NCBI RefSeq assembly: GCF_023712425.1
Contig: NZ_JAMAYG010000001.1
Location: 496,001 to 560,000 of the forward strand
Reading direction: 5' to 3'
DNA from: Rothia sp. P100
Lineage (GTDB): Bacteria; Actinomycetota; Actinomycetes; Actinomycetales; Micrococcaceae
DNA: 64,000 bases
A program made the position numbers and the translations under genes. Shown in pieces: positions 1-8,325 of this stretch. The stretch's first letter is position 1. Each line of letters begins with the position of its first letter. The notes beneath the pieces are model-generated. The model searched no databases, was not told where the DNA came from, and worked only from the letters and a program-made list of their open reading frames with translations.

Positions 1-381
1 GACGGCGCGGTGGTGCGTTCCCACCTGGTCTCTGATCTTGCTCATCAGCTGGGTGCCCAGCTACTGGATGAAAAGATTGCCTACCTAACCATGGAAATCC
101 CTGCAGAGACCGCCTTAGCGCAGATCTATACGGTTCAGCAGGTGCTTTCCCTGCAGGATAAGACGCTCAAGCGATGGGTTAAGGAGCAGGGCATCACCAC
201 CCTGACGGTGAAAAAACGCGGGGTCGATATTGTGCCCGAGCACTTGCGTGCCAAGCTTTTGGCCGGGGTTAAGAAGAAAAAGGGAGCGGCGGCGGTTCCC
301 GCCACCCTAATTTTGACGCGCCTGGGCAACGGGGCTGAATCTCGGCGGCTGGCTATCCACGCTAACCCGGTGCAACCATAA
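1..381 (+). CDS. THUMP-like domain methyltransferase, C-terminal end (partial)
   Basis: The reading frame is open from the first base, so this is the last 126 residues of a gene that starts outside the window. The end resembles the THUMP-like domain found at the C-terminus of actinobacterial class I SAM-dependent methyltransferases: a W-x-K-x-x-G stretch is followed by LTVKKRGVDI and a closing ILTRLGNG strand, with a lysine-rich loop (GVKKKKG) between. An RNA substrate is likely for this family but the catalytic part is not visible. No hairpin follows; the next gene on the same strand starts 125 bases on. Confidence 0.7.
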   Translation, partial: DGAVVRSHLVSDLAHQLGAQLLDEKIAYLTMEIPAETALAQIYTVQQVLSLQDKTLKRWVKEQGITTLTVKKRGVDIVPEHLRAKLLAGVKKKKGAAAVPATLILTRLGNGAESRRLAIHANPVQP

Positions 382-506
382 GACAGCCTGTGCGCTGTGA
401 AGCGTCCCTTACCGTTTTTTGTCTTTTTCATGACGCAGAATTCGGCGCCACCCTAACCCAGCCCCTAGACTAGAAACAGCCTACTGACTAGCCCCCGGAG
501 CCGCCC

Positions 507-1649
507 ATGATGCCCTTTAATGTCTCAGAGCAGTCCACCATTGGCGTGGAATGGGAAATCGCTCTCGTTGACCCGGCAACCCGCGAACTGTCCTCGCGTG
601 CCCCTGAGGTGCTGACGGCACTCAAGGAGCACCACCCTCAGCTACTGGTGCCGGGCAAGACTCAGCCCCATATCACCGGAGAGTTTTTAGATAACACCGT
701 CGAGCTGGTGACAGGTATCTGCCGCACCCCAGCCGAAGCCTCCGACCAGCTGCGCGAAGCGGCGTCCGTCCTCAAAGAGGTCACCGACAGTCTGGGGCTA
801 GGCTTCTTCTCCGCAGGAACGCATCCCTTCTCACGGGCCCTTGAGCAACCGGTCGCCGATAAAGACCGTTACCAGCGAGTGCTGGACCGCTCCCAGTTCT
901 GGGGGAAACGGCAGATTATTTACGGCGTGCACGTGCACACCGGCGTGGATTCGCGCGATAAAGCATTGCCGGTACTGAACGGGCTGACCAACTTTTACCC
1001 TCATTTACTGGCACTTTCAGCTTCTTCCCCCTTCTGGGAAGGTGAGGACACCGGCTTCGCCTCCCACCGTGCGCAGCTCTTCCAGCAGCTGCCGACCAGT
1101 GGGCTGCCCTTTATTTTTGAAACCTGGGAAGACTACGAATCCTACTTGGGCGATTTGTTGGCAACCGGTGTCATTGACGAGCCCAGCGAAAACCGCTGGG
1201 ACGTCCGCCCGGTGCCAGGCTACGGGACCGTTGAGATGCGCGCCTATGACGGGCTTGCCTCGGTGCGTGATATTGCAGCGCTGACGGCTTTCACGCAGTG
1301 CCTGGTGGAGTGGTTTAGCCGCCAGTTGGACGCCGGTGGACGCGTGGAGCCGTTGCACCCCTGGCATGCCCAGGAGAATAAGTGGCGGGCCGCGCGCTAT
1401 GGCACTGAAGCTATCATCATCATGAATAATCGCAACGAGGAACGCCTGGTCACCGAGGACGTGCTGGGTCTGCTGGATAAGTTGGAGCCGGTTGCCCGCG
1501 ACCTGGGCTCTAGCGCAGAACTAGCCGATGTTGAACGGATGTGTCGTGAGGGTGCGGGTTACCAGCGTCAGCGCCGGGTTGCTGCCGAGCACCGGGGAGA
1601 CCTGCGGGCTGTGGTCGATGACCTGGTGGCTCAGGCGCAGGAACTATAA
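507..1649 (+). CDS. YbdK-type carboxylate-amine ligase (GCS2 family)
   Basis: This is a 380-residue protein of the glutamate-cysteine ligase 2 (GCS2/YbdK) family. These enzymes activate a carboxylate with ATP and join it to an amine; E. coli YbdK has weak glutamate-cysteine ligase activity. Family landmarks are GVEWE (residues 13-17, metal-binding glutamates), GTHPFS (104-109) and HVHTGV (142-147). Length is normal for the family. A GGAG lies about 9 bases before the ATG; a second ATG follows directly, so the start could be one codon later. In a mycothiol-using actinobacterium the real substrate is uncertain. It converges on tsaD. Confidence 0.85.
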   Translation: MMPFNVSEQSTIGVEWEIALVDPATRELSSRAPEVLTALKEHHPQLLVPGKTQPHITGEFLDNTVELVTGICRTPAEASDQLREAASVLKEVTDSLGLGFFSAGTHPFSRALEQPVADKDRYQRVLDRSQFWGKRQIIYGVHVHTGVDSRDKALPVLNGLTNFYPHLLALSASSPFWEGEDTGFASHRAQLFQQLPTSGLPFIFETWEDYESYLGDLLATGVIDEPSENRWDVRPVPGYGTVEMRAYDGLASVRDIAALTAFTQCLVEWFSRQLDAGGRVEPLHPWHAQENKWRAARYGTEAIIIMNNRNEERLVTEDVLGLLDKLEPVARDLGSSAELADVERMCREGAGYQRQRRVAAEHRGDLRAVVDDLVAQAQEL

Positions 1650-1724
1650 ATAGAATCTCTGGGCAAGCTCGGACCGGTACCCCACAGCTGCCAGGCTGGC
1701 TCTAACCAGTAGGCTAGGCGCACG

Positions 1725-1746
1725 TGTGTAGATACTGTGTAGATAC
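1725..1746. repeat. Two perfect tandem copies of an 11-bp unit
   Basis: TGTGTAGATAC occurs twice head to tail at 1725-1735 and 1736-1746, just after the stop codon of tsaD (opposite strand) and after the ligase gene. No clear intrinsic terminator separates these convergent genes. No function is assigned; replication slippage is the simplest origin. Confidence 0.6.
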
Positions 1747-1751
1747 TTCGT

Positions 1752-2861
1752 CTAGACCGAGATGGTGGTGACCGGCAGGGATGAGTCGGCAGTGAAGTCA
1801 ATACCGCTGGGCTGCCGCCCCTCGGTGAGCAGACGGGCACCCAGAGCAGCGACCATAGCGCCGTTGTCAGTGCAGAGCGAGAGCTGTGGAATAACCAGTT
1901 TGATGCCGTGTTCGGCGCAGCGCTGGGCGGTGAGCTCGCGCAGTCGGGAATTGGCTGCCACCCCGCCGCCTAGCAGGAGGGTTTTGATACCGCGTTCAAT
2001 GCAGGCCAGCATGGCTTTTTCAGTGATGACATCGACGACTGCTTCTTGGAAGGAGGCCGCGACGTCTGCCACGGGTACTTCTTCACCGCGGGCTTCGAAC
2101 CCTTCGACGACGCGGGCAACGGCGGTTTTGAGGCCTGAGAAGGAGAAATCGTAGCGGTGGGGGCCGGGTTCTTCGACGGTGCCCATGAATTTGCGGGTGG
2201 AGAGCCCGCGGGGGAAAGCGAAGACACTACCGTCGCCCTCTCTTGCGGCTTGATCGATGGCGGGGCCACCGGGGTAGGGTAGGCCGAGAAGGCGGGCGAC
2301 CTTATCGTAGGCTTCGCCGGCGGCGTCATCCAGGGTAGCGCCCAAGAGTTCCACATCGCCAGTGATATCGCGGACTGCTAGGATTTCGGTGTGTCCGCCA
2401 GAGACCAGCAGGGCGCCAAGACCCTCGCGGGGTAAGCCGTCCAAGAAGTCGGCGGTGTGCCCTTCGATGCCGCAGTCATCCAGCAGACCCACACCTACAT
2501 GGGCGACCAGGTGGTTGATACCGTAAAGGGGTTTACCGGTGGCTACAGCCAGTGCTTTGGCAGCTGATACACCGACCATGAGAGCACCGGCCAGGCCGGG
2601 TCCTGCAGTGACTGCAATAGCGTCTACCTCCTCGAGGGTTACCCCAGCTTCGTCCAAGGCCTGTTTAAGGGCTGGTACGAAAGCGTCTAGGTGGGCACGG
2701 GAGGCGATTTCGGGGATGACCCCGCCGAAGCGCACGTGTTCTTCCATAGAACTAGCAACGGTATTAGTGAGCAGGGTGGAGCCGCGCACGATGCCGATGC
2801 CGGTTTCGTCGCAGGAGGATTCGATGCCCAATACCAGGGGTTCGGTGTTTGCCTTAGTCAT
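1752..2861 (-). CDS. tsaD: tRNA N6-adenosine threonylcarbamoyltransferase TsaD
   Basis: TsaD transfers the threonylcarbamoyl group to A37 of ANN-decoding tRNAs, the last step of t6A synthesis, working with TsaB and TsaE. The protein is 369 residues. It opens with [12 protein letters not shown] and carries the metal-binding histidines in NHLVAH (117 and 121), GHT in VSGGHTEI, and a C-terminal CTDNGAM motif. I chose the ATG at 2861 because the family motif begins 10 residues later; the frame stays open to 3044 but that stretch reads as nonsense over rimI. It overlaps the end of rimI by 8 bases, suggesting translational coupling. Confidence 0.97.
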   Translation of the reverse strand: MTKANTEPLVLGIESSCDETGIGIVRGSTLLTNTVASSMEEHVRFGGVIPEIASRAHLDAFVPALKQALDEAGVTLEEVDAIAVTAGPGLAGALMVGVSAAKALAVATGKPLYGINHLVAHVGVGLLDDCGIEGHTADFLDGLPREGLGALLVSGGHTEILAVRDITGDVELLGATLDDAAGEAYDKVARLLGLPYPGGPAIDQAAREGDGSVFAFPRGLSTRKFMGTVEEPGPHRYDFSFSGLKTAVARVVEGFEARGEEVPVADVAASFQEAVVDVITEKAMLACIERGIKTLLLGGGVAANSRLRELTAQRCAEHGIKLVIPQLSLCTDNGAMVAALGARLLTEGRQPSGIDFTADSSLPVTTISV

Positions 2862-3423
2862 GGTGGGCTTCACTTTCAATCGTGGGTTCTGGGGTCGTGC
2901 TCGTGGCATCATCGTTCGGGGTGGAAGCGGGAGCCAGTAGCTCCTTGCGCATAATGAGAGCATCCACGCCGTCGTTGTAATAACCGCGACGCACATGAAT
3001 TTGCTGGTAGCCGTTGCGCTGGTAAAGATCTTGGGCGCGGGCATTATCGGCGCGTACTTCTAGCAGAATCTGTTCAGCACCGCGGACCGCGGCTTCGCGG
3101 GCAAGGAAGTCCAGTAGAGCCCGCCCGTAGCCCTTGCCCTCGTGCCGTGGGTCAATGGCAATAGTCTGCACGTCGGCTGTCTCGGCGATACTCATCAAAC
3201 CGGCATAACCAATGATCTCAGCCTCGTTCCTCCCCTCCTGCACGGTTTCGAGCACAATATAGCCTCGAGTGGGATGCACTATCTCGGCTAAAAACATATC
3301 GAGCGGCCAGGCATCAGCCGGGAAGAGCTGGCTTTCCAAGGTGTGCACTGCGGGTACGTCCACGAGGGTCATTGCGCGAGCGCGGACGCCGGGCAGCCCG
3401 TTGGGTAAATCTGCCTGGAGCAC
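2854..3423 (-). CDS. rimI: Ribosomal protein alanine N-acetyltransferase RimI-like
   Basis: This is a 189-residue GNAT acetyltransferase. The acetyl-CoA loop RHEGKGYG is at residues 93-100 and the typical end of the domain ([16 protein letters not shown]) follows. RimI acetylates the N-terminal alanine of S18 in E. coli; in Actinobacteria it may have a wider set of protein N-termini. The GTG start shares one base with the tsaB stop (TAGTG on the coding strand), so coupling is likely. The last 25 residues are an acidic, threonine-rich tail outside the core fold. The tsaB-rimI-tsaD order is common in bacteria. Confidence 0.92.
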   Translation of the reverse strand: MLQADLPNGLPGVRARAMTLVDVPAVHTLESQLFPADAWPLDMFLAEIVHPTRGYIVLETVQEGRNEAEIIGYAGLMSIAETADVQTIAIDPRHEGKGYGRALLDFLAREAAVRGAEQILLEVRADNARAQDLYQRNGYQQIHVRRGYYNDGVDALIMRKELLAPASTPNDDATSTTPEPTIESEAHHD

Positions 3424-4100
3424 TAGCTACCCGCCTTTTTACGGGCGGCCGGCACCTTAGCGTCCGACTCACGCAGGTAAAGAGCCGAGGTATCGGTGCT
3501 CAGCGCACTAGCGCCCAGGCGGGCAGCGGCGCGCAACAGGTGGCTGGCTTCGGGTTGCAGGCTCTCGAAGCCGGGTTGAGCATCGAAGTCCTGGGGGTAG
3601 AGGGAGGTTCCAATACCGTAGGCGGGCAGGGTAGGCGTTTGGGAGGCAGGGCCAACGGTGGGGCCCTGCACCAGCGAGTAGCCGGTTTCAGTGAGCTCGT
3701 ACAGCGCCGAGTAGACTTCGCGGCGGCGGGCATCGCTGACCACCAGAAAACGCTGCTGGCCGGCCTCCCGAGCAACAGCATGGGCTGCCTCGGCCAGTGC
3801 GGTCAGGCTCATCATGCCGTAGAGAGGAAGGTCCCAGGCGACGGCGAGCGCACGGGCTGTCACGATACCAGCACGCAGACCGGTAAAGGGGCCAGGCCCG
3901 GTGCCGGTCAGTACGGCGTCAAGGTCGTGACCGTTGACGCCAGCTTCGGCCATTACATCGGCGACGAAGGGGGACATGACCTCGGCGTGGGAGCGGGTGT
4001 CCGTGGTGGCGCGGTGGGCGAGCAGGGTGAGCTGACCGCCTTCAATACGTCCCAGGGCGACGGAGGCGGTAGCTGATGAGTCTAGGGCAAGAAAAAGCAC
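3423..4100 (-). CDS. tsaB: tRNA threonylcarbamoyladenosine synthesis protein TsaB
   Basis: TsaB is the inactive ASKHA-fold partner that forms the platform for TsaD and TsaE. The 225-residue product starts LFLALDSSATASVALG, has TGTGPGPFTGLRAG (a hallmark of the family) and lacks the metal-binding histidines of TsaD, as expected. It follows tsaE by 9 bases and overlaps rimI by one base. The C-terminus is basic (AARKKAGS). It is part of the alr-tsaE-tsaB-rimI-tsaD operon. Confidence 0.95.
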   Translation of the reverse strand: MLFLALDSSATASVALGRIEGGQLTLLAHRATTDTRSHAEVMSPFVADVMAEAGVNGHDLDAVLTGTGPGPFTGLRAGIVTARALAVAWDLPLYGMMSLTALAEAAHAVAREAGQQRFLVVSDARRREVYSALYELTETGYSLVQGPTVGPASQTPTLPAYGIGTSLYPQDFDAQPGFESLQPEASHLLRAAARLGASALSTDTSALYLRESDAKVPAARKKAGS

Positions 4101-4109
4101 GGTGTTAGT

Positions 4110-4727
4110 TTACTCCGTAGTCGGGGCGGCATGGGTGAGAGCCTGTTGTAGCCGGTCGAAAGCGCTTGGACGCTGGCTAAGCCAGCGGGGGCCGCTGGCT
4201 ATGACGCGCAGGCGGCGCGGTTCGGGGGCTTCTTCGTCCTCGTGAAGGTCAGTTTCGCTGCCACTGGTGTAGAGCTGGTAGGGGTCGGTCTCGGCTAGGT
4301 CGGCACCGGTGACGCGAGTGAATTCCAAGTCCAGCAGAGAATCTGAGAGGTGTTCGGCCTTGTCTCTACCCCATTCAATGACGGTAACCGAGCGGTCCAG
4401 GGAGTACTCCAAATCTAGGTCATCCAGTTCTTCACCCGAGGCCAGGCGGTAGGCATCCACGTGGACCAGGTCTGGACCACCGGGGCGCGGGCCATCAGCC
4501 AGGTTGGGGTGTACGCGGGAGAGCACGAAGGTCGGTGAGATGACGCCCTCGCGCACCCCTAGCCCCTCACCCAGTGAACGGGTAAAGGTAGTTTTACCTG
4601 CACCCAATTCGCCGGTCAGAATCAACACGTCCCCAGCATCCAACAGGGGCGCGAGCGCATGTGCAACGGCTGCGGTGTGGCTAGGGCCGGTAATTTCTAG
4701 GTCAAAAAATGCTTCAGAACTCGGCAT
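4110..4727 (-). CDS. tsaE: tRNA threonylcarbamoyladenosine ATPase TsaE
   Basis: TsaE is the small P-loop ATPase of the t6A complex that resets TsaB-TsaD after each round. The Walker A motif GELGAGKTT is at residues 39-47, followed by SPTFVLSR (switch-like region), HVDAYRL, and IEWGRDK, all typical. At 205 residues it is longer than the usual 150-160; the extra part is an acidic insert and a C-terminal tail after the ATPase core. It starts 2 bases after the stop of alr. Confidence 0.95.
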   Translation of the reverse strand: MPSSEAFFDLEITGPSHTAAVAHALAPLLDAGDVLILTGELGAGKTTFTRSLGEGLGVREGVISPTFVLSRVHPNLADGPRPGGPDLVHVDAYRLASGEELDDLDLEYSLDRSVTVIEWGRDKAEHLSDSLLDLEFTRVTGADLAETDPYQLYTSGSETDLHEDEEAPEPRRLRVIASGPRWLSQRPSAFDRLQQALTHAAPTTE

Positions 4728-4729
4728 GA

Positions 4730-5983
4730 CTACCTTTCCGTGGTGTCGTTTCGCCAGCTACCGCCCACCGAGACACGGGGCACGCGCGGTGAGATGCGGG
4801 TGACGATTTCGTAGTTGATGGTGCCAGCGGCCTGCGCCCAGTCGGTCACGGGCGGGTTCTGCTCGGCTCCGAAGAGGACGGCGGGCGCCCCCAAGTAGCC
4901 GAGAGCCGGGTCAGAAAGACCGGGTGCACCGAGATCAATAACCATCTGGTCCATGGCGATGCGCCCTACCTCCGGGTAGGTGCGGGGCTCTGCGCCTACC
5001 GGGTAGATGCGCACCGGCCCACCGGTGGCTACCCGGGGCACACCGTCTGCGTAGCCCATGGGCACCAGGGCTAGGGTGGTTGGCTGGTCAGTTACGTAGT
5101 TAAGACCGTACGAAACGCCCTGGCCAGCGGGCACTTCTTTAACCGAGCTGATGAAGGTTTGGAGGTGCATCACGGGTCTGAGGCCCAATTCTTGAGGGCT
5201 GACGCCTGGCAGCGGCGAAAGACCATAAAGCCCCAGCCCCACGCGGACGGCGTCCCTCAGCAGCGCATCCTCTTGCTGAAGGTCAGCAGCGGTAAAGGTT
5301 GCCGGGGTGTTAGCAAGGTGCAGCACCTGGGGGGTCAGCCCGGCATTTTCTGCAATCATCAGAGCACGATCAAACTCTGCCGACTGGCTAGCGGTTTCAG
5401 GGCGTTGCGGTTCATCAGCCACCGCCAGGTGGGTAAAGAGCCCGCGCACTTTTATCAGCCCCTGCACCTCATAGGCACGGGCACGCTCAGCCAGCCTTTC
5501 AAGATCAGCGAGCATCACGCCGTTACGGCCAAGACCGGTATCGACCTTAAGGTGCAATAGCACCGGCTGGGAGGGGGTAACAGTCTGGGCGGCGGCCGCG
5601 ATTTTTTCTAGTTCCCAGAGACTAGAAACACCCAACTGAAGGTTCAAGCGCAGAGCAAGCTCAAAGTCGGTGCGAGGGGTATGGAGCCAGGCAATCATGG
5701 GTGCCGTTATTCCAGCATCACGCAGGGTAGCGGCCTCGCGTACATGCACCACCCCCAGAGCGTCCGCGCCGGCAGCTAGAGCCGAGCGGGCCACATCAAC
5801 AGCACCGTGCCCGTAGGCATCTGCCTTCACCACAGCGACCAGCTCCCGCTCCCCGATGAGGGAACGAATACGGGTGACGTTATGCTCAAGAGCGTCCAGA
5901 TCAATGAGGGCAAGGCGCTCAAAATCGCCGGGGGCATCCAGGGGCACGAAACCCTGCTGGCGGTATCCGCTGGTAAGACTCAT
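4730..5983 (-). CDS. alr: Alanine racemase
   Basis: This is a PLP enzyme converting L-alanine to D-alanine for peptidoglycan. The 417-residue protein has the PLP lysine at K53 in VVKADAYGHG and the second catalytic base Y292 in GVSYGLNY. I place the start at the ATG at 5983, which has AGGAAGAG directly upstream; the frame continues to 6052 without a ribosome site and with an unlikely sequence. It heads the operon with tsaE, tsaB, rimI and tsaD. It is divergent from mshA across 139 bases. Confidence 0.96.
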   Translation of the reverse strand: MSLTSGYRQQGFVPLDAPGDFERLALIDLDALEHNVTRIRSLIGERELVAVVKADAYGHGAVDVARSALAAGADALGVVHVREAATLRDAGITAPMIAWLHTPRTDFELALRLNLQLGVSSLWELEKIAAAAQTVTPSQPVLLHLKVDTGLGRNGVMLADLERLAERARAYEVQGLIKVRGLFTHLAVADEPQRPETASQSAEFDRALMIAENAGLTPQVLHLANTPATFTAADLQQEDALLRDAVRVGLGLYGLSPLPGVSPQELGLRPVMHLQTFISSVKEVPAGQGVSYGLNYVTDQPTTLALVPMGYADGVPRVATGGPVRIYPVGAEPRTYPEVGRIAMDQMVIDLGAPGLSDPALGYLGAPAVLFGAEQNPPVTDWAQAAGTINYEIVTRISPRVPRVSVGGSWRNDTTER

Positions 5984-6122
5984 CGCTCTTCCTGCCTTCG
6001 TGTTATGAATTCTTCTCTTTTTAGGGTAGTCCACTTTGACGCGCCAGGTCATGTGCCCGCCGGTACACCGCTGGTGAAAGTAAGTGACGATTGGCTCCTT
6101 AGGGGCGGTAAAGTAGTGAAGC

Positions 6123-7349
6123 GTGGTAGACCTATCTCTGGCAAGCGTGCACCTTCACCTGATTTCCATGCACACCTCTCCTTTGGCACAGCCGGGCACG
6201 GGGGACGCTGGGGGCATGAATGTCTACATCGACCGTTCTTTGCGCGCTTTGCTGAAACGCTATCCGCAGCTATCAGTAGAGGTCTTTACCCTGGATACGG
6301 CCTGCAACGGTGCGCGCACAACGGAGCGGATTTCTGACCGGGCGATTGTTCACTCGCTGTATCTACCCGAAGCTGCCTGTGCTTCGAAAGAGAATTTACC
6401 GAAATTTGTTCCTGCTTTTGCTCAGGCGATTCGGGAGAGTGCTGTGCGGCAACCCGATATCATCCACGCCCACTACTGGCTGTCGGGGCTAGCGGCACTG
6501 GAATACGCCCCGGATCTTCCCTTGGTGCAGACCATGCATACCACAGCTGCGGCAAAAAACACCCGGCTGGCTCCCGGCGAGAAACCTGAGCCGCAGATAC
6601 GCCTGGAGGGTGAGCAGCGCCTGATTGATACCGTATCTGCCGTGGTCGTGAATACACGTTTTGAAGCTCAGCAAATACGCGACCTCTACGCGGCTGATCC
6701 CGGGCGGCTGAAGGTTATCACACCGGGTGTTGAAACCGGTATCTTTACACCCCGGGCAGGTGAGACAGCCACCAACGCCGGTTCTGCCACCTCAGCTCAC
6801 CTAGTTTTTGCCGGACGCCCGCAGCCGCTGAAAGGCCCCCACCTTCTCATTGAGGCGCTCGCCTTACTCCCTCAGGACTTAGAGGTGACCCTCGATATCA
6901 TCGGGCAGTCCCACACTAACTACGAGGATCAGCTTCTCGAACGGTCACAGCAGCTGGGCCTCACGCATCGAGTCAGGCTCCTCCCCTCCCAAAAGCCTCG
7001 GGAACTTGCCGCGTCCTTCAGAGCCGCTGATATCGTTGCCTGCCCATCCTCCTCAGAAACCTTTGGTCTGGTAGCTCTAGAAGCTCAGGCCTGCGGTACG
7101 CCCGTGCTGGCGACCAAAGCAGACGGCCTGCTGACCGCTGTGCAAGACGGTGTGACCGGTCATTTGGTCGAGCCTCGCACCCCGGAGGCTTGGGCTTCAG
7201 CCATCAAAAAGCTGGTGAAATCACCGGAAGAACGCCGGCGCCTGGGCGCAGCCGGCTCCGCACGCGCAGCTCACCTGCGCTGGGATGACACCGCCGACCG
7301 TCTCTTTGAGCTCTACAGCCAGCTACTTCACAGCACCTACAGTATTTAG
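6123..7349 (+). CDS. mshA: D-inositol 3-phosphate glycosyltransferase MshA
   Basis: MshA joins GlcNAc from UDP-GlcNAc to 1L-inositol 3-phosphate, the first committed step of mycothiol synthesis. The 408-residue GT4 protein has the family N-terminus HTSPLAQPGTGDAGGMN (residues 17-33, inositol phosphate binding) and the GT-B donor-site motif SETFGLVALEAQACGTPVLA. The GTG at 6123 gives eight extra residues before the conserved start; a GTG at 6147 would fit the family length better and no clear ribosome site decides. A gene often found with mshA follows after 28 bases. Confidence 0.92.
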   Translation: MVDLSLASVHLHLISMHTSPLAQPGTGDAGGMNVYIDRSLRALLKRYPQLSVEVFTLDTACNGARTTERISDRAIVHSLYLPEAACASKENLPKFVPAFAQAIRESAVRQPDIIHAHYWLSGLAALEYAPDLPLVQTMHTTAAAKNTRLAPGEKPEPQIRLEGEQRLIDTVSAVVVNTRFEAQQIRDLYAADPGRLKVITPGVETGIFTPRAGETATNAGSATSAHLVFAGRPQPLKGPHLLIEALALLPQDLEVTLDIIGQSHTNYEDQLLERSQQLGLTHRVRLLPSQKPRELAASFRAADIVACPSSSETFGLVALEAQACGTPVLATKADGLLTAVQDGVTGHLVEPRTPEAWASAIKKLVKSPEERRRLGAAGSARAAHLRWDDTADRLFELYSQLLHSTYSI

Positions 7350-7377
7350 AACCTATAGATCACGCTAAGGAACACCC

Positions 7378-8160
7378 ATGTCTTTTTCTATGACCCGCCA
7401 TGAATTCATTGACTACCTCAACGCCTCCAAAATCACCGGGCAGGTAGCAACCGCCCGCGAGAATAATATCGCCCATATGCACGGCTTTGTGGAGGGTAAC
7501 GAGCACCTTGAGTTCGGGGTGAAACTCACCCGCGATTGGAGCTACGAAGAAATCTTTGAGCTCATGGCTCGACGTGTGGGCACTAGCTCAGACGCTACTT
7601 TCGTAGAGGGGCAGGACACCATCAGCGCAGAGAAGTGCGTGGACGCTCTGACCGAGTATGCGCGTATTTTCGGCCAGGCTGTAGCAGCTGGCCACAGCAT
7701 CCTCTTCGCAACCGGTCACCCCGCAGGCCTCCTCCCCATCTACGCTGAGATGGCACGTGCAGCCCGGGCAGCCGGAGCCCGCGTCCTCACCATTGACGAG
7801 GGTGATCTATTTTTAGATGGTGATATCCGCCAAATCTTCGATGTGGTCATGTTCGAACAGTACGGCAACCTGCAGCATACCCACTTCTCCGGCCCTATGC
7901 AGCTGGCCCTCGCCCAGCTTGAGGCGCGTGAGGACGCCCCCGACCTGGTGGTCGCTGACCACGGGTTAGCAGGGTTCGCAGCATCAGCTGGCTACCCCAC
8001 CATCGGCATTGCTGACTGCAATGACCCCGGGCTCTTTGTCTCAGCAGAACAGGGGCAGATTCTGGTGGCTGTTCCTATGGACGATAATGTAACCCCTCAT
8101 CTTTACCGACCGGTTATCGATTTTATTCTGAGTGAAGCAGGCCTTTACCCCGCCATCTAG
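7378..8160 (+). CDS. Conserved actinobacterial protein, named 'phosphatase' in relatives
   Basis: This 260-residue soluble protein belongs to a family I recall from Streptomyces and other Actinobacteria under the bare name phosphatase. Recognisable blocks are GQDTI, LFATGHPAGLL (a loop like that of SIS-type sugar-phosphate binding folds), LVVADHGLAG, IADCNDPGLF and a VPMDDNV end. I see no classical HAD or histidine phosphatase motif, so the activity is not proven by sequence. It sits 28 bases after mshA on the same strand, with an ATG start, and is likely co-transcribed. Its place beside mshA makes it a candidate for MshA2, the phosphatase acting on GlcNAc-inositol phosphate (inference). Confidence 0.6.
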   Translation: MSFSMTRHEFIDYLNASKITGQVATARENNIAHMHGFVEGNEHLEFGVKLTRDWSYEEIFELMARRVGTSSDATFVEGQDTISAEKCVDALTEYARIFGQAVAAGHSILFATGHPAGLLPIYAEMARAARAAGARVLTIDEGDLFLDGDIRQIFDVVMFEQYGNLQHTHFSGPMQLALAQLEAREDAPDLVVADHGLAGFAASAGYPTIGIADCNDPGLFVSAEQGQILVAVPMDDNVTPHLYRPVIDFILSEAGLYPAI

Positions 8161-8325
8161 AGGTTTCATGGCCCTAGCTAGTGTGCAAAGAGCCACCTTT
8201 ATGAGGCACCCCTTATTCTGCGATTGGCAGTAGGATTGACTGGATAATTAATCTACGTGCCGCAGAACAGTTTTCGCACCCTGTCTGAGGTACATTCATC
8301 ACTCACACTGGGGGGAACACACCAC

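Noticed and set aside
2862-3044. Longer start for tsaD
   Set aside because: The extra 61 codons overlap rimI and lack family similarity; the ATG at 2861 fits the TsaD N-terminus.
3372-4076. 234-codon plus-strand frame over tsaB and rimI
   Set aside because: Both genes on the minus strand are clearly real and conserved; this is their shadow.
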